A DNA stretch of 63,469 nt from CAZHZT01 sp964537285 (GTDB lineage: Bacteria > Bacteroidota > Bacteroidia > Chitinophagales > Saprospiraceae), in assembly GCA_964537285.1 (NCBI GenBank), contig CAZHZT010000017.1, positions 1 through 63,469 on the forward strand. Reading direction: 5' to 3'. Below the pieces are notes generated by a model. The model saw nothing but the letters and a program-made list of their open reading frames with translations. It searched no databases and had not been told where the DNA came from. Positions 8,881 through 16,993 of the stretch are shown here, one piece after another; position 1 is the first letter of the stretch, and each line of letters starts with the position of its first letter. Both the position numbers and the translations under genes were made by a program.

Positions 8881-8971
8881 GCTTTTTGACAGGCTGGCAG
8901 CCGTTAAAAAATGAATACTGTTTGAGCCTTGGCGAGTTTATTCATTTTAGGCTGCCAGCCTGTCAAAAAGC
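8881..8971. repeat. Perfect 22-bp inverted repeat
   Basis: The arms 8881-8902 and 8950-8971 (GCTTTTTGACAGGCTGGCAG and its complement) are exact and enclose 47 bases with weak further symmetry (AAAATGAAT / ATTCATTTT). It abuts a family B repeat, and both could be one larger element. Confidence 0.8.
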
Positions 8972-9102
8972 GTTAAGAATTGAATCCAGCCTTGATTTTT
9001 TGCTACTTTTTTATCAAGAAAAAAGTAGATAAAGCTATGATTAACAGAACCATGTATTTTTTTACAAGCATGAGTCATCCCGAAAATTCGGGATGACTCA
9101 TG
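8972..9102 (+). repeat. Family B two-hairpin repeat, copy 2
   Basis: It has the same order as positions 1-130: GCCTTGATTTTTTGC box, hairpin CTACTTTTTT/AAAAAAGTAG, variable spacer, then the hairpin CATGAGTCATCCCGAA / TTCGGGATGACTCATG at 9069-9102. Compared with copy 1, the stem bases differ on both sides in a compensating way. Confidence 0.85.
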
Positions 9103-9173
9103 TTTCAGTCAGTTTTCTTGATCAGCTTTTAGATATGCCCCAATAAGTAGTTCACCCTAGTGCTTCAGGAACT

Positions 9174-9197
9174 AGACTTTATTCTCAAATAAAGTCT
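9174..9197 (-). terminator. Terminator-like hairpin after the desaturase gene
   Basis: AGACTTTATT / AATAAAGTCT with a 4-base loop lies just downstream of the minus-strand desaturase stop. There is no long U-tract, so confidence is moderate. Confidence 0.5.
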
Positions 9198-9203
9198 GCT
9201 ACC

Positions 9204-10001
9204 TCAAGCTTGGTTTTTAAGCGCTGCATAGACTTCCACCTCTCCCAACTCATTCAACAAGCCCTTAAAAAAGCCCTTCGTCACATGTGCTTTCTCGGAG
9301 TATTCCGCATCGCTCATCAATAATTTATGCAATTTCGGCAAATTGTAAAAAGGAACGCCGGGGTACAAATGATGCTCCAAATGGTAGCCCACATTGTGCG
9401 GTGCCAGAAAGAAACGCTCCAGCCAGTGTGGCTCAATAGAGCGCGTAGAAGTCAGCAAGTGATCATAGGACAGGTCGCCAAAATGCTCGGCTACACTGCG
9501 GATGTATTGGAACATGTAAAAAGTAGACAAAAAGGGCACTACCCAAAATGCCAGAAAGTAGGGCCAAAAACCGGTAACTGTCAGAGCAGTTAAAAGCACT
9601 ATATAAAAAATCGGCCTGATAATCGAACCCTTAGGGTTTTTATTGTATTTCTTTGCGTCGGAGCTAAAGCGTTTTAGAAACCAAACAGCATCCATAACTC
9701 CCTGGTAAAGCAACAAGTAAGAAAGGATAGTCATAATGAACGCCCGCTTCGTTTTAGGGAAAGTGAATGCCCTCTTCCCTAATTTGGCAGCCCAATCCGG
9801 ATCATCTTCTGTATTCAAATGGTTGTGATGGCGGAAATGATTCTGACGATATTGTTCAATAGTAGTGAATATCCAGTACATCGTAAGTAAATTGGTTGCC
9901 AGGTCATTCCATTTGCGGTTCTTCAGAAAGCGGTAATGAGATGCATCGTGCATTAAAATTGCTAAAGCATGCATTCGTGCCCCAATAATGATGACTGCCA
10001 A
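9204..10001 (-). CDS. Membrane fatty acid desaturase (damaged 5' end)
   Basis: Membrane di-iron desaturases insert double bonds into acyl chains. All three histidine boxes are present: H18DASH22, H55FRHHNH61 and HNVGYHLEHH near residue 205, with hydrophobic helices between them. The frame has only a TTG at 10001 as a standard start, yet it stays open upstream to 10124 and encodes what looks like the missing first membrane helix (HWLAIAFNWGVILTTIFF). That extension has no start codon; a GTG at 10128 is out of frame by one base. A single-base insertion in an A-tract just after that GTG would explain it. The gene is either inactivated, wrongly sequenced, or starts internally at TTG and lacks a helix. 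Confidence 0.85.
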   Translation of the reverse strand: MAVIIIGARMHALAILMHDASHYRFLKNRKWNDLATNLLTMYWIFTTIEQYRQNHFRHHNHLNTEDDPDWAAKLGKRAFTFPKTKRAFIMTILSYLLLYQGVMDAVWFLKRFSSDAKKYNKNPKGSIIRPIFYIVLLTALTVTGFWPYFLAFWVVPFLSTFYMFQYIRSVAEHFGDLSYDHLLTSTRSIEPHWLERFFLAPHNVGYHLEHHLYPGVPFYNLPKLHKLLMSDAEYSEKAHVTKGFFKGLLNELGEVEVYAALKNQA

Positions 10002-10280
10002 AAGATAAAGCAGTGGGTGAAAAAACTGAATGCAAAAGAATATTGTCGTCAGAATAACTCCCCAATTAAAGGCGATGGCCAGCCAGTGACGGCTTAATTC
10101 TATTTTAAATAAAGATTTTAGTGTTCACGTTGGATTATGTTTTTGAAAATACCCGTGTGATTCTTTTTATTAACTAATTAATTCCCTAAATCAAGGCCTC
10201 CTCACACAAGTAAATAGTTTGTTATAAAATTGATTATAAAGCAGGTATTTCGATAAGGAACGTTGGTATTTTTAACTTAC

Positions 10281-10361
10281 CTACTGTCCTTCCTGAGGTT
10301 CTTGTTGAGAAAAGGCATAGGCCAGCCGGGCCCAAATGAGCAAAAAGAAATACAATAGCAT
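10281..10361 (-). CDS. Tiny membrane peptide, 26 residues (paralog of 10990-11079)
   Basis: Short frame MLLYFFLLIWARLAYAFSQQ followed by EPQEGQ: one hydrophobic helix with a polar tail, possibly a signal-like or single-span peptide. It is paired with a 29-residue paralog 700 bases upstream. The two coding sequences align without gaps; of seven differences within the shared codons four are silent third-base changes and three are conservative (L/F, F/V, A/V). That pattern favours a translated product over chance. It follows the 51-codon gene 10443-10598, so the two may form an operon. Function unknown. Confidence 0.55.
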   Translation of the reverse strand: MLLYFFLLIWARLAYAFSQQEPQEGQ

Positions 10362-10442
10362 GATGTTGAGGTTTTAGATTAGGAAAAGGTCCTTCTTAGA
10401 CAGATACCGCCTTGTGGAGGTATCCAATTTAGTTTTTTGGGG

Positions 10443-10598
10443 CTACACAGGGGCTTGCGCCTGATCATCAATGGATCTTAAAGCAGCTTCTCGCAATTTC
10501 TCTATAATTTCAAGTAAATTCTTCTTGGAGCGGCTGGCATTTGAATCAGTAGTAAGTTTATAAGCTTTTTGGATATTTTGAACAGAATCTACGACCAT
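10443..10598 (-). CDS. Hypothetical 51-residue helical protein
   Basis: Small polar protein beginning MVVDSVQNIQKAYKL, with K/R/E-rich helix (SKKNLLEIIEKLREAALRSI). I set the start at ATG 10598: a promoter-like element sits at 10641-10672, about 36 bases before it, whereas an alternative frame opening at 10643 would start within the promoter. I do not recognise the family. The tiny membrane peptide gene lies 80 bases downstream on the same strand. Confidence 0.5.
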   Translation of the reverse strand: MVVDSVQNIQKAYKLTTDSNASRSKKNLLEIIEKLREAALRSIDDQAQAPV

Positions 10599-10640
10599 TT
10601 TAATTTTGTTTTTAGTGTTAGTAATAATTCGTTTACAGTA

Positions 10641-10672
10641 CAAAGATGCACCGAAAACACAGTGAAAATAAA
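10641..10672 (-). promoter_or_regulatory. Promoter module P1 (Bacteroidota type)
   Basis: On the minus strand, TTTA (10669-10672) and CATCTTTG (10641-10648) are 20 bases apart, close to the TTTG/TAnnTTTG consensus. The predicted transcript would start near 10634, upstream of the 51-codon gene. Confidence 0.6.
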
Positions 10673-10720
10673 GCGTAAAAACTCGAGTTCTGATAAACCA
10701 CGTAGAAATACGGGAAACGA

Positions 10721-10757
10721 TTAGCGGTTAACGGGGAACGGTTAACGGAGAACGATT
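10721..10757. repeat. Heptamer array CGGNNAA
   Basis: In-phase units CGGTTAA-CGGGGAA-CGGTTAA-CGGAGAA-CGATTTA. The first three bases and the last two are constant while the middle pair varies. It would lie in the leader of any transcript from promoter module P2. Confidence 0.7.
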
Positions 10758-10847
10758 TAATAGTTAAACTTATGGGCTTTCGCGAAAGGCTTCATAACTG
10801 TTCCGTTGCTTGTTCTCAGTTCCTCTTTTTCCGCATTACTTACAATT

Positions 10848-10878
10848 CAAAGATGCAGAGGAATCGAAGAGAAATCAA
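10848..10878 (-). promoter_or_regulatory. Promoter module P2 (Bacteroidota type)
   Basis: TTG (10876-10878) and CATCTTTG (10848-10855) are separated by 20 bases on the minus strand. The flanking sequence resembles P3 (CTTGATTTC versus ATTGATTTC), so this is a duplicated module. Downstream there is only a possible 6-codon frame (MRKKRN) and the heptamer array. Confidence 0.55.
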
Positions 10879-10989
10879 GCGGTTTTGTCCGAATGGCAGG
10901 AACAGGATTCCGAATGGAATGATATTATGTACGAGCGGAAAATGAACACGAACAAAAGATGGAGATCGAAGATAAGACATGGGTATTTT

Positions 10990-11079
10990 TCAACGTATCT
11001 CTTGCCCTTCCTGAGGTTCTTGCTGAGAAAAGGCATAGGCTAGCCGGACCCAAATGAGCAAAAAGACATAAAATAGCAT
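10990..11079 (-). CDS. Tiny membrane peptide, 29 residues (paralog of 10281-10361)
   Basis: It reads MLFYVFLLIWVRLAYAFSQQ followed by EPQEGQEIR. The duplication with the first copy extends about 20 bases on either side of the frame. Promoter module P3 ends 40 bases upstream, giving a leader of about 33 bases. The hydrophobic stretch (residues 1-17) could insert in a membrane. I know no family for it. Confidence 0.55.
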   Translation of the reverse strand: MLFYVFLLIWVRLAYAFSQQEPQEGQEIR

Positions 11080-11118
11080 GATGTTAAGGTTTTAAATTAG
11101 GAATAACTCATTACACTT

Positions 11119-11149
11119 CAAAGATGCAAAAGAACCAAAGCGAAATCAA
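11119..11149 (-). promoter_or_regulatory. Promoter module P3 (Bacteroidota type)
   Basis: TTG (11147-11149), 20-base spacer, CATCTTTG (11119-11126) on the minus strand. It is the best placed of three similar modules, directly before the 29-residue peptide frame. Confidence 0.6.
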
Positions 11150-11214
11150 TGGATTGGGTTTAAATGGAAGGAATGAGGCTCCAAGTGGAAGGAAATTCAG
11201 TATAATTGGATTTC

Positions 11215-11324
11215 GTTCTTTGACTAATTGTGTGGAGTTTAAAAATGATAAAACCTGAATGCCCTGGTGGCTAAAGGGATTATCATTTTTAAACTCCATT
11301 TTATCACAATTTATGTCAAAGAAC
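11215..11324 (-). repeat. Family A palindromic repeat, copy A2
   Basis: Full-length copy, inverted. The long arms GAGTTTAAAAATGATAA / TTATCATTTTTAAACTCC pair, and both differ in concert from the GAACTTCAAAATGATAA version of other copies. It lies directly 3' of the response regulator gene and may serve as its transcript end. A 62-codon frame over it (11111-11299) is repeat-derived. Confidence 0.9.
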
Positions 11325-11331
11325 CTTGAAT

Positions 11332-12084
11332 TTAAAACAACTTTAATCGATCCATTAATTCTGCCCGATGTGATTTACTAACAGGTATTTTCTTCTTCCC
11401 AATCACCAGATATGTATCTGAAAGCTCATCGATCTTGGTCAAATTGATCACGAAAGAACAGTGTACACGGAAAAATTCATCGGCCTGGAGCTTGTCTTCA
11501 AATGCTTTCAATGGTACAGTCATCAGGTATTCTCTATCTGCGGTTTGAACACGGCAGTAGTTTCGCTCTGCTTCCGCAAAAAGTATGTCCTTGATATAAA
11601 TTTTCACCATGCGATCTTTAAGACGAACAAAGATGCGGTCATCTAACAGGTATTTCCCCGCAGTGTCACGGTCATTTCCCTCAATAATTCTCAACTTTGG
11701 AGCATCTGCTTCCTGGATTTTACTTACGACCAGATCAATCGCTCTAACTAAATCTAACTTTTTAAAAGGTTTGGAGATGTACGCTTCAGGCCGGGCAACT
11801 TTAGCTCGATTAAAAGTAGCTTCATCGGTATTGCCCGTCAGAAAAATTAAAGGAATCTGAAAGCGCTCATAAATCTTTTGAGCCGTTTCCACGCCATCCA
11901 TTTCTCCTTTAAGCATAATATCCATAAGGATAATATCTGGCGTATTTTGAGCCACATGATCCAGGGCATCTTCGCCACGTGGCAAAATGCCCGTAATGTC
12001 ATACCCCATTCTGGTCAATTGCATGGAAATATCCGCTGCAATAATCATATCATCCTCGACAATTAATATTTTAACTTTTTCCAT
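11332..12084 (-). CDS. LytTR-family response regulator
   Basis: About 250 residues: an N-terminal receiver domain (acidic pocket E10-D11-D12, phospho-acceptor D55 in ILMDIML, the T of FLTGN and the K of ISKPF) and a C-terminal LytTR DNA-binding domain (from about 150, FVRLKDRMVKIYIKDILFAEA and RVHCSFVINL). LytTR regulators bind direct repeats in promoters. I start at ATG 12084 (MEKVKILIVEDD); the longer frame to 12138 only translates an adjacent repeat. The histidine kinase just upstream on the same strand is the likely partner, although a hairpin-rich repeat of about 170 bases separates them. Confidence 0.92.
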   Translation of the reverse strand: MEKVKILIVEDDMIIAADISMQLTRMGYDITGILPRGEDALDHVAQNTPDIILMDIMLKGEMDGVETAQKIYERFQIPLIFLTGNTDEATFNRAKVARPEAYISKPFKKLDLVRAIDLVVSKIQEADAPKLRIIEGNDRDTAGKYLLDDRIFVRLKDRMVKIYIKDILFAEAERNYCRVQTADREYLMTVPLKAFEDKLQADEFFRVHCSFVINLTKIDELSDTYLVIGKKKIPVSKSHRAELMDRLKLF

Positions 12085-12104
12085 ATCAATGCAATTTATA
12101 CAAC

Positions 12105-12271
12105 AATTCGCGCTTTGGAAATCCAAAACCCAACTCACGCCGCTACGCGGCTATATTTTCTTTTGAGGGGTTCCGAAAGGGCTATTTTGCTTCGCAAAAT
12201 GGCCCTTTCGGCCTCCCTCTCAATGGAATTTCGCGCCGTAGGCGCGTTTATTTTTCATAGCGAGAATCGCT
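12105..12271 (-). repeat. Family C multi-hairpin (cloverleaf) repeat, copy 1
   Basis: Terminal inverted repeat (ATTCGCGCTTTGG / CGAGAATCGC side) encloses three hairpins: GCCGCTACGCGGC, a long one around AAGGGC-CATTTTGC-GCAAAAT-GCCCTTT, and CGCGCCGTAGGCGCG. The same arrangement in opposite orientation is at 29014-29177. It sits between the sensor kinase and its regulator gene. Confidence 0.88.
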
Positions 12272-12322
12272 GATTTATACAACATTTTTTATTTCTTCCC
12301 CGGGAGGGCTTCCCAAAATATT

Positions 12323-14356
12323 TTACGCAGCTTTATACTGTTTGAACCGCATTTCCGTCACCAATCCTTCCCTGTTTTCTTGTCGCATGTGGCCATTGAG
12401 CTGCATAGTAAGTAAATTTACTAATTGCGAACCAAAACCGCTTCCGGAGCCAATTGCAGACTCTGCATTTTCATCAGTTCCAATCCCATTATCAGCTACG
12501 ACTAAGTGCAGTTGTTTAGTTTCGTCAATGCCCAGGCTGATCTTAATTTCACCTTCCTGTTGATTGGGAAACGCATATTTAATGGAATTGGTCACTAATT
12601 CATTGATGATTAACCCGATAGGGATGGCCGTATCCACATCCAATTCCAGTTCATCCATTTTAATTTGTATATCAATATTCCCGGCATGCCCTCCAAAAAA
12701 ATCCAACATACTTTCGCTCAAGGTGTGTAAATAATCCTTCATTTCTACGGCAGCCAGGTTTTCGCCCTGATACAGTTTTTGATGAATAAGGCCCATAGAC
12801 TTCACCCTGTTCTGACTTTCCTGTACAGCATTCAGTACTTTGGGGTCTTCAATATGAGCGGACTGAAGGCTCAGCAAACTGGAAATAACTTGCAAATTAT
12901 TCTTAACCCGATGATGAATTTCTTTGAGCAGTAATTCGTTTTCTTCGTTCTTTTTAGTCAATTTTTTATTCAGCCTCTGTTTATTGCGATAGTTTCTGAA
13001 CAATGATAGCAGAAAACCCGCTAGAAGCAATATACCTCCAATACTTATCCATTGGATGATTTGCTGCTGTTGAATGATTTGCTCCTGAGCGCTAATTTCT
13101 TCGGTAAGTTCTCCGGTTTTATGCTTGATCATCAGCTCCTTTTGGAGTTCCGCTACTTCAAACTGATTTTTTTTATAAAGCTTTCGCCAATGGAGGTCCA
13201 GATATTTATGCGCATTTTTATAATCTCCTGCTGCTTTGTAAAGTGTGGCGGTCCAAAGATAAATGTCGAACATCATTTGCTCCTGGCCGGACGCTTTTAG
13301 TTCATCGATGACGCTCAAAGCCAAAGGAATGCCTTTCTCATGATTTTTGCTTTTTTGATAAGTATATAAATAGAATGCTTTATTGTAAAGTAAGTCCGTT
13401 GGATTGCCTAATTTTTCATAGATTAAATTGGCCGAATCTCTGTACGTCTCTGATTTGGCATAATCTTCCATTTTCAAGTATGACTGACTAATGATTCCGA
13501 TAAACTGAGCATAGTCTCGCATAACCTCCCGATCATTTTTTTGTGCTTCACTTAATTTTTGATACGCTTCTAGTCCTTTTTTGATATAATCCCAGGATTT
13601 AGCGTCACGGAAGGCATTAAGTTGTACTTGTTTAAAAGAATCTCTGACAGCCTGATAATTTTTGCCCTTTAGAGAATCTTCTCTAATTCGTGCATCAATT
13701 GCAGGTTTCATATTAAAAAAAGTGTTTTCAATTTCGAGGAGTTCAGTATCTACTAAAGCTCCCAAAGCACCAAATAAGCCATAATAATCACCGATGCGTT
13801 CATAAATTTCCTTGGCCTTCAGTCTATATTCTTTTGATTCTTTTAAGTTTTCTTTCTTATAATGAAAAATACCTAAGCTTTCATAAGTGTACGCCACCCT
13901 TACTTCATTACCCAGCTTTTTCCAAAGCTCTAGCGCTTTCAAATAGTAATCAAGTTGGGTTTCATAATCTATTTTCCAGGCATAATTAATGCCCAAGCGA
14001 TTTAAAGCATAGCCCAGTAGGAAAGAATCCTTGGTTTCCCTGGCCAATGTCTCAGCTTCCTGCAAAAAATAATGCGCCGTATCCCTATCACCATGCCTTG
14101 AAAAATGGAAGCCAATTCGATAAGCAGCATGCCCCAATTTGTTTTCATCACCACTTCTTTGCGCTAAATAATAAGCACTTTCCAAAAAAGGAAAGGCCTC
14201 CGCCGGCCTTAGGCCATCTGCACGATCGAGTAGCCAATTGACTTTAGCTGTATCGGTCGAAATTTCATTGAGAAAATTTTGAATAGAATCAGGTAGAGAT
14301 TGAGCCATCACATAGGAATGGCTTAAAATAGCGACTGCCAAAAGGAGGTTTTTCAT
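12323..14356 (-). CDS. TPR-containing sensor histidine kinase (HisKA_2 type)
   Basis: 677 residues. A signal peptide (cut near MAQ19) is followed by a long periplasmic region of TPR-like helices (about 40-400), one membrane helix (IQWISIGGILLLAGFLLSLF, about 433-452), then a cytoplasmic HisKA_2 dimerisation segment with the phosphorylated histidine in EIHHRVKNNLQ (H481/482) and a HATPase domain (N-box NELVTNSIKYAF, G1 DNGIGTD, G2 GSGFGSQLV). Kinases of this build pair with LytTR regulators, and one lies immediately downstream. The signal is unknown; TPR regions usually mediate protein contacts. Confidence 0.92.
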   Translation of the reverse strand: MKNLLLAVAILSHSYVMAQSLPDSIQNFLNEISTDTAKVNWLLDRADGLRPAEAFPFLESAYYLAQRSGDENKLGHAAYRIGFHFSRHGDRDTAHYFLQEAETLARETKDSFLLGYALNRLGINYAWKIDYETQLDYYLKALELWKKLGNEVRVAYTYESLGIFHYKKENLKESKEYRLKAKEIYERIGDYYGLFGALGALVDTELLEIENTFFNMKPAIDARIREDSLKGKNYQAVRDSFKQVQLNAFRDAKSWDYIKKGLEAYQKLSEAQKNDREVMRDYAQFIGIISQSYLKMEDYAKSETYRDSANLIYEKLGNPTDLLYNKAFYLYTYQKSKNHEKGIPLALSVIDELKASGQEQMMFDIYLWTATLYKAAGDYKNAHKYLDLHWRKLYKKNQFEVAELQKELMIKHKTGELTEEISAQEQIIQQQQIIQWISIGGILLLAGFLLSLFRNYRNKQRLNKKLTKKNEENELLLKEIHHRVKNNLQVISSLLSLQSAHIEDPKVLNAVQESQNRVKSMGLIHQKLYQGENLAAVEMKDYLHTLSESMLDFFGGHAGNIDIQIKMDELELDVDTAIPIGLIINELVTNSIKYAFPNQQEGEIKISLGIDETKQLHLVVADNGIGTDENAESAIGSGSGFGSQLVNLLTMQLNGHMRQENREGLVTEMRFKQYKAA

Positions 14357-14778
14357 TTTTTCGATATTACGGGTAGAGAAACTCCGTAAATATAATCAAT
14401 TTTAATAATTAGATAAATACTCCGTAACCTAAGCTTCCGACAATTTAGCCTCCTCTCCAACATGAGTCATCCCGAAAATTCGGGATGACTCATGTTTTGT
14501 AATAATATTTATTAGTTCTTTAATGCCGTTAATCATGGCTGTCCTAGTGCTTCAGGAACTAGAGCATTGATATACTGCACATGTTTTTAACTGCAGTGAC
14601 AGCATGAAGTTCCTTAAAATTAAGGAATGATTCATATTTGGATTTCCAAAGTGGGAATCGCTGAGTAATTAATCGGGAAATGGCGCATTTCCCTGTTTCC
14701 CGCTTTTAAATGTATTCTCTCTGTCATTTCTGTATATCTTATTGCTTTTTCTAAATACAATATTATACATTTGTATTT
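14357..14778. other. Intergenic region with family B-type hairpin
   Basis: It holds the hairpin ACATGAGTCATCCCGAA / TTCGGGATGACTCATGT (14460-14495), the phrase CCTAGTGCTTCAGGAACTAGA also found at 9158, a fragment TGGATTTCCAAAGTGGGAATCGC near 14640 that resembles one end of family C, and a promoter before 14779. I see no gene in it. Confidence 0.7.
14742..14773 (+). promoter_or_regulatory. Promoter directly before 14779 gene
   Basis: TTG (14742-14744) and TACATTTG (14766-14773), a perfect -7 box, are 21 bases apart. The distance to ATG 14779 is only five bases, so the transcript may start at or next to the start codon. Confidence 0.6.
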
Positions 14779-15153
14779 ATGAAGATATTTTTAACCATAT
14801 TACTAGCAATGCTTGTTCTTCTAAGTGCAATTCCGAAGACGCTGGTGACTGGTTTGTTTTACCTTCAACAAGAAGCCATCGCAACTGAATGGTGCCAAAA
14901 TATCGAAAAGCCTCAATTAGAATGTGCCGGTAAGTGCTTCCTTGGCGAGCAATTGAAAGAGCAAGATAAAAGTGAGGATAAGCAAGGCCTGCCCAACCTC
15001 AGCCAAGTAACAGAATTGACTCTCTACTGTACTACACTTTCTATTAACCAACCAATATCAGGCATCAACAACCTGAATTTAAAACCTTCTTTCGTTCCTT
15101 TTCTAAGAGGAGCTTCTTTCATTCTATCTCTGTTTAGACCACCTGCAGTTTAA
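14779..15153 (+). CDS. Small secreted Cys-containing protein, possibly metal-linked
   Basis: 124 residues with an N-terminal hydrophobic helix. The core W-C-QNIEKPQLE-C-AGK-C-FLGEQLKE matches a recurring Bacteroidota pattern (CxNxxxPxxxCxGKCxLxxxL) in short proteins that sit beside metal or copper genes. A second hydrophobic stretch lies at the C terminus (FLRGASFILSLF). Its neighbours here (CxxCGC outer-membrane protein, MbnP and MbnH genes) support a role in copper or another metal, which I infer from context only. Confidence 0.6.
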   Translation: MKIFLTILLAMLVLLSAIPKTLVTGLFYLQQEAIATEWCQNIEKPQLECAGKCFLGEQLKEQDKSEDKQGLPNLSQVTELTLYCTTLSINQPISGINNLNLKPSFVPFLRGASFILSLFRPPAV

Positions 15154-15345
15154 GTTATCCCTTCCAGTACGTCAGGTAATAAATGATGCATCGCCTTTAA
15201 AGGAAACTTCCTTAGGAAGAATGCTTTTCCGTTGCTACGTCAGTCAATATGACGAGCAAAGGAGGTGGTCAACATTCAAATCAATCCTGAATTCTTTTAT
15301 CGATTCTCTTTTACTGTTTTCCATTAACTGTAAAACTCCTTTATT

Positions 15346-16263
15346 ATGTTAAAACGGATCCTTCTTCTTTCCGTTTCCATCTTTGCTATTTATACACAGG
15401 CTCACGCCTGTGAAGTATGTGGATGTGCGGCTACATCCGGAAGTTACAGCATTTTACCTCAATTCCGGCAGCATTTTATTGGCTTAAGCTATGTTCATCA
15501 GTCTTTTTCTACTTCCCATCCTCCAAGTTTACTTGACCTGGAGACGCCCCTTACATCTACAGAATATTTCAATAGCTGGGAATTATGGGGGCGCTGGAAT
15601 GTATCCAAACGATGGCAGGTAATGGCTTTTTTGCCATTCCGAAACAATATTCAACATTTTGGGGAAGATGAATTTTCCTTCAGTGGACTGGGGGATGCCC
15701 GAGCCCTTGCACTTTACGAGTTAATCGATTTCGAAAAAGAGAAAAATCCATGGCGAGTAAACTTAAGACTTGGTTTGGGCGTGAGTGCTCCTACGGGTTC
15801 CTATGAAAATGACAAGTATAATGGCGACATCGTCCATAGAAATCTCCAGACAGGCACTGGTGCATGGGGTGTCAATTCAACAGCCATATTTACTCTTCGC
15901 CGGAAAGCTCTGGGTTTAATAAATACCCTTAACTACAGTCACTTTACTTCCAATCCTTCAGCTGTTCGCTTTGGCGACCGGTGGAACATCAACACCCAGC
16001 TTTTTTATTGGCTGGAAGCAAGAAAAGTATCCGTTTTACCTAAGCTGGGCTGGTCCTTCGATTACTTTAATCAAGACCGGGAAAATGGAGAACCTATGGA
16101 GTTAAGCGGTGGCGGCGGGCACGCTCTAAGTATCGGAATGGATATTTACTTCAAACGCTTTGCCCTTATTGCGGAATGGCGGACTCCCTTCGCTCAGACT
16201 TGGTCGGCAAATAGTGTGGAACAAAGGGATTATATGGCATTGAATATTTTATACTCTTTTTAA
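15346..16263 (+). CDS. Outer-membrane beta-barrel protein with CxxCGC motif
   Basis: 305 residues. The signal peptide ends near QAHA and the mature protein begins with C-EVCGC, a cysteine cluster suited to bind copper or another soft metal. The rest alternates aromatic beta-strands and ends YMALNILYSF, with a terminal phenylalanine typical of outer-membrane barrels. Repeated W, Y and G patterns fit a 10-12-stranded transporter-like barrel. Substrate not known; I infer metal or small-molecule passage. The next gene overlaps its stop codon (TAATG), showing an operon. Confidence 0.75.
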   Translation: MLKRILLLSVSIFAIYTQAHACEVCGCAATSGSYSILPQFRQHFIGLSYVHQSFSTSHPPSLLDLETPLTSTEYFNSWELWGRWNVSKRWQVMAFLPFRNNIQHFGEDEFSFSGLGDARALALYELIDFEKEKNPWRVNLRLGLGVSAPTGSYENDKYNGDIVHRNLQTGTGAWGVNSTAIFTLRRKALGLINTLNYSHFTSNPSAVRFGDRWNINTQLFYWLEARKVSVLPKLGWSFDYFNQDRENGEPMELSGGGGHALSIGMDIYFKRFALIAEWRTPFAQTWSANSVEQRDYMALNILYSF

Positions 16264-16301
16264 TGAACAGGAAGCTTTTGTTTAAAAACAATTTAAAAAT
16301 C

Positions 16302-16730
16302 ATGTTACGCAATCATATTATTCTAACAATTATTACGTTCTCAGCTTTCTTTCTAGGAGGTTGTGAAAACGAGGAAGTCGTCCCTGATCCAATCGACTCT
16401 TCGATTACAGATATGGGCATGCAACCCCTTATCGAAGTATTCTCCCCGGCCCCAAACCGGGTTTATAAACCAGGAGATACTTTGGATATAAGCGCTCAAA
16501 TAAAACACGATTTCACCCTACATGAGTACTTATTGCAAATTGATGAAACCAGTTCCAATAGAACGCTCTTACAAAAACTGTATCACATCCATGCTGGTAG
16601 TAGTTTGGATATTGATACTTTTTGGGTGGCTTCAGCATCAACGAACACTGAACTTAAACTAACCATAATGGCAAATGATCATGGAGGTAATGTTGGCAGG
16701 CAGGAGGTAATTTTTAAGGTAATGAAATAA
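16302..16730 (+). CDS. DUF4625-like lipoprotein
   Basis: About 142 residues. The lipobox LGGC gives a lipid-anchored cysteine, and the mature part carries an Ig-like sandwich with VYKPGDTLDISAQIKHD and a C-terminal TIMANDHGGNVGRQEVIFKV, as in Bacteroidota DUF4625 lipoproteins. The frame opens at ATG 16263, overlapping the previous stop; ATG 16302 (MLRNHIILTIITF) gives a normal signal peptide, so I prefer it. It probably sits on the membrane next to the barrel protein. Its YHIHAG segment offers histidines, but metal binding is a guess. Confidence 0.7.
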   Translation: MLRNHIILTIITFSAFFLGGCENEEVVPDPIDSSITDMGMQPLIEVFSPAPNRVYKPGDTLDISAQIKHDFTLHEYLLQIDETSSNRTLLQKLYHIHAGSSLDIDTFWVASASTNTELKLTIMANDHGGNVGRQEVIFKVMK

Positions 16731-16738
16731 CGCTTTAG

Positions 16739-16920
16739 TACTCTGGAACCTAAGTTAATGAATATTTTGAACGAAGGGATTTTTTTCTTCAACAAGGCAA
16801 AAAACGCAGGCATAACTTGTCCCGAATGCCTTCGGGAACCTTAGTTACGGCGAGGCTTTTTAACGAAGTGGAAGGAAAAAAGAACTCTTCAAAATGTTTA
16901 TTAACTTAGGTTCCAGAGTA
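16739..16920. repeat. Family D-related long inverted repeat (D1)
   Basis: Terminal arms TACTCTGGAACCTAAGTTAA / TTAACTTAGGTTCCAGAGTA flank an inner core containing GCAGGCATAACTTGTCCCGAA. The same core occurs in D3 at 59055-59236, but there with different terminal arms. Confidence 0.85.
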
Positions 16921-16993
16921 TTTAGGTAATTTTTGTCACTGACTTTTAAGCGCGTTTACCGTAGTTTGTTAGCTAAGTAAAAATTTAAAAATC

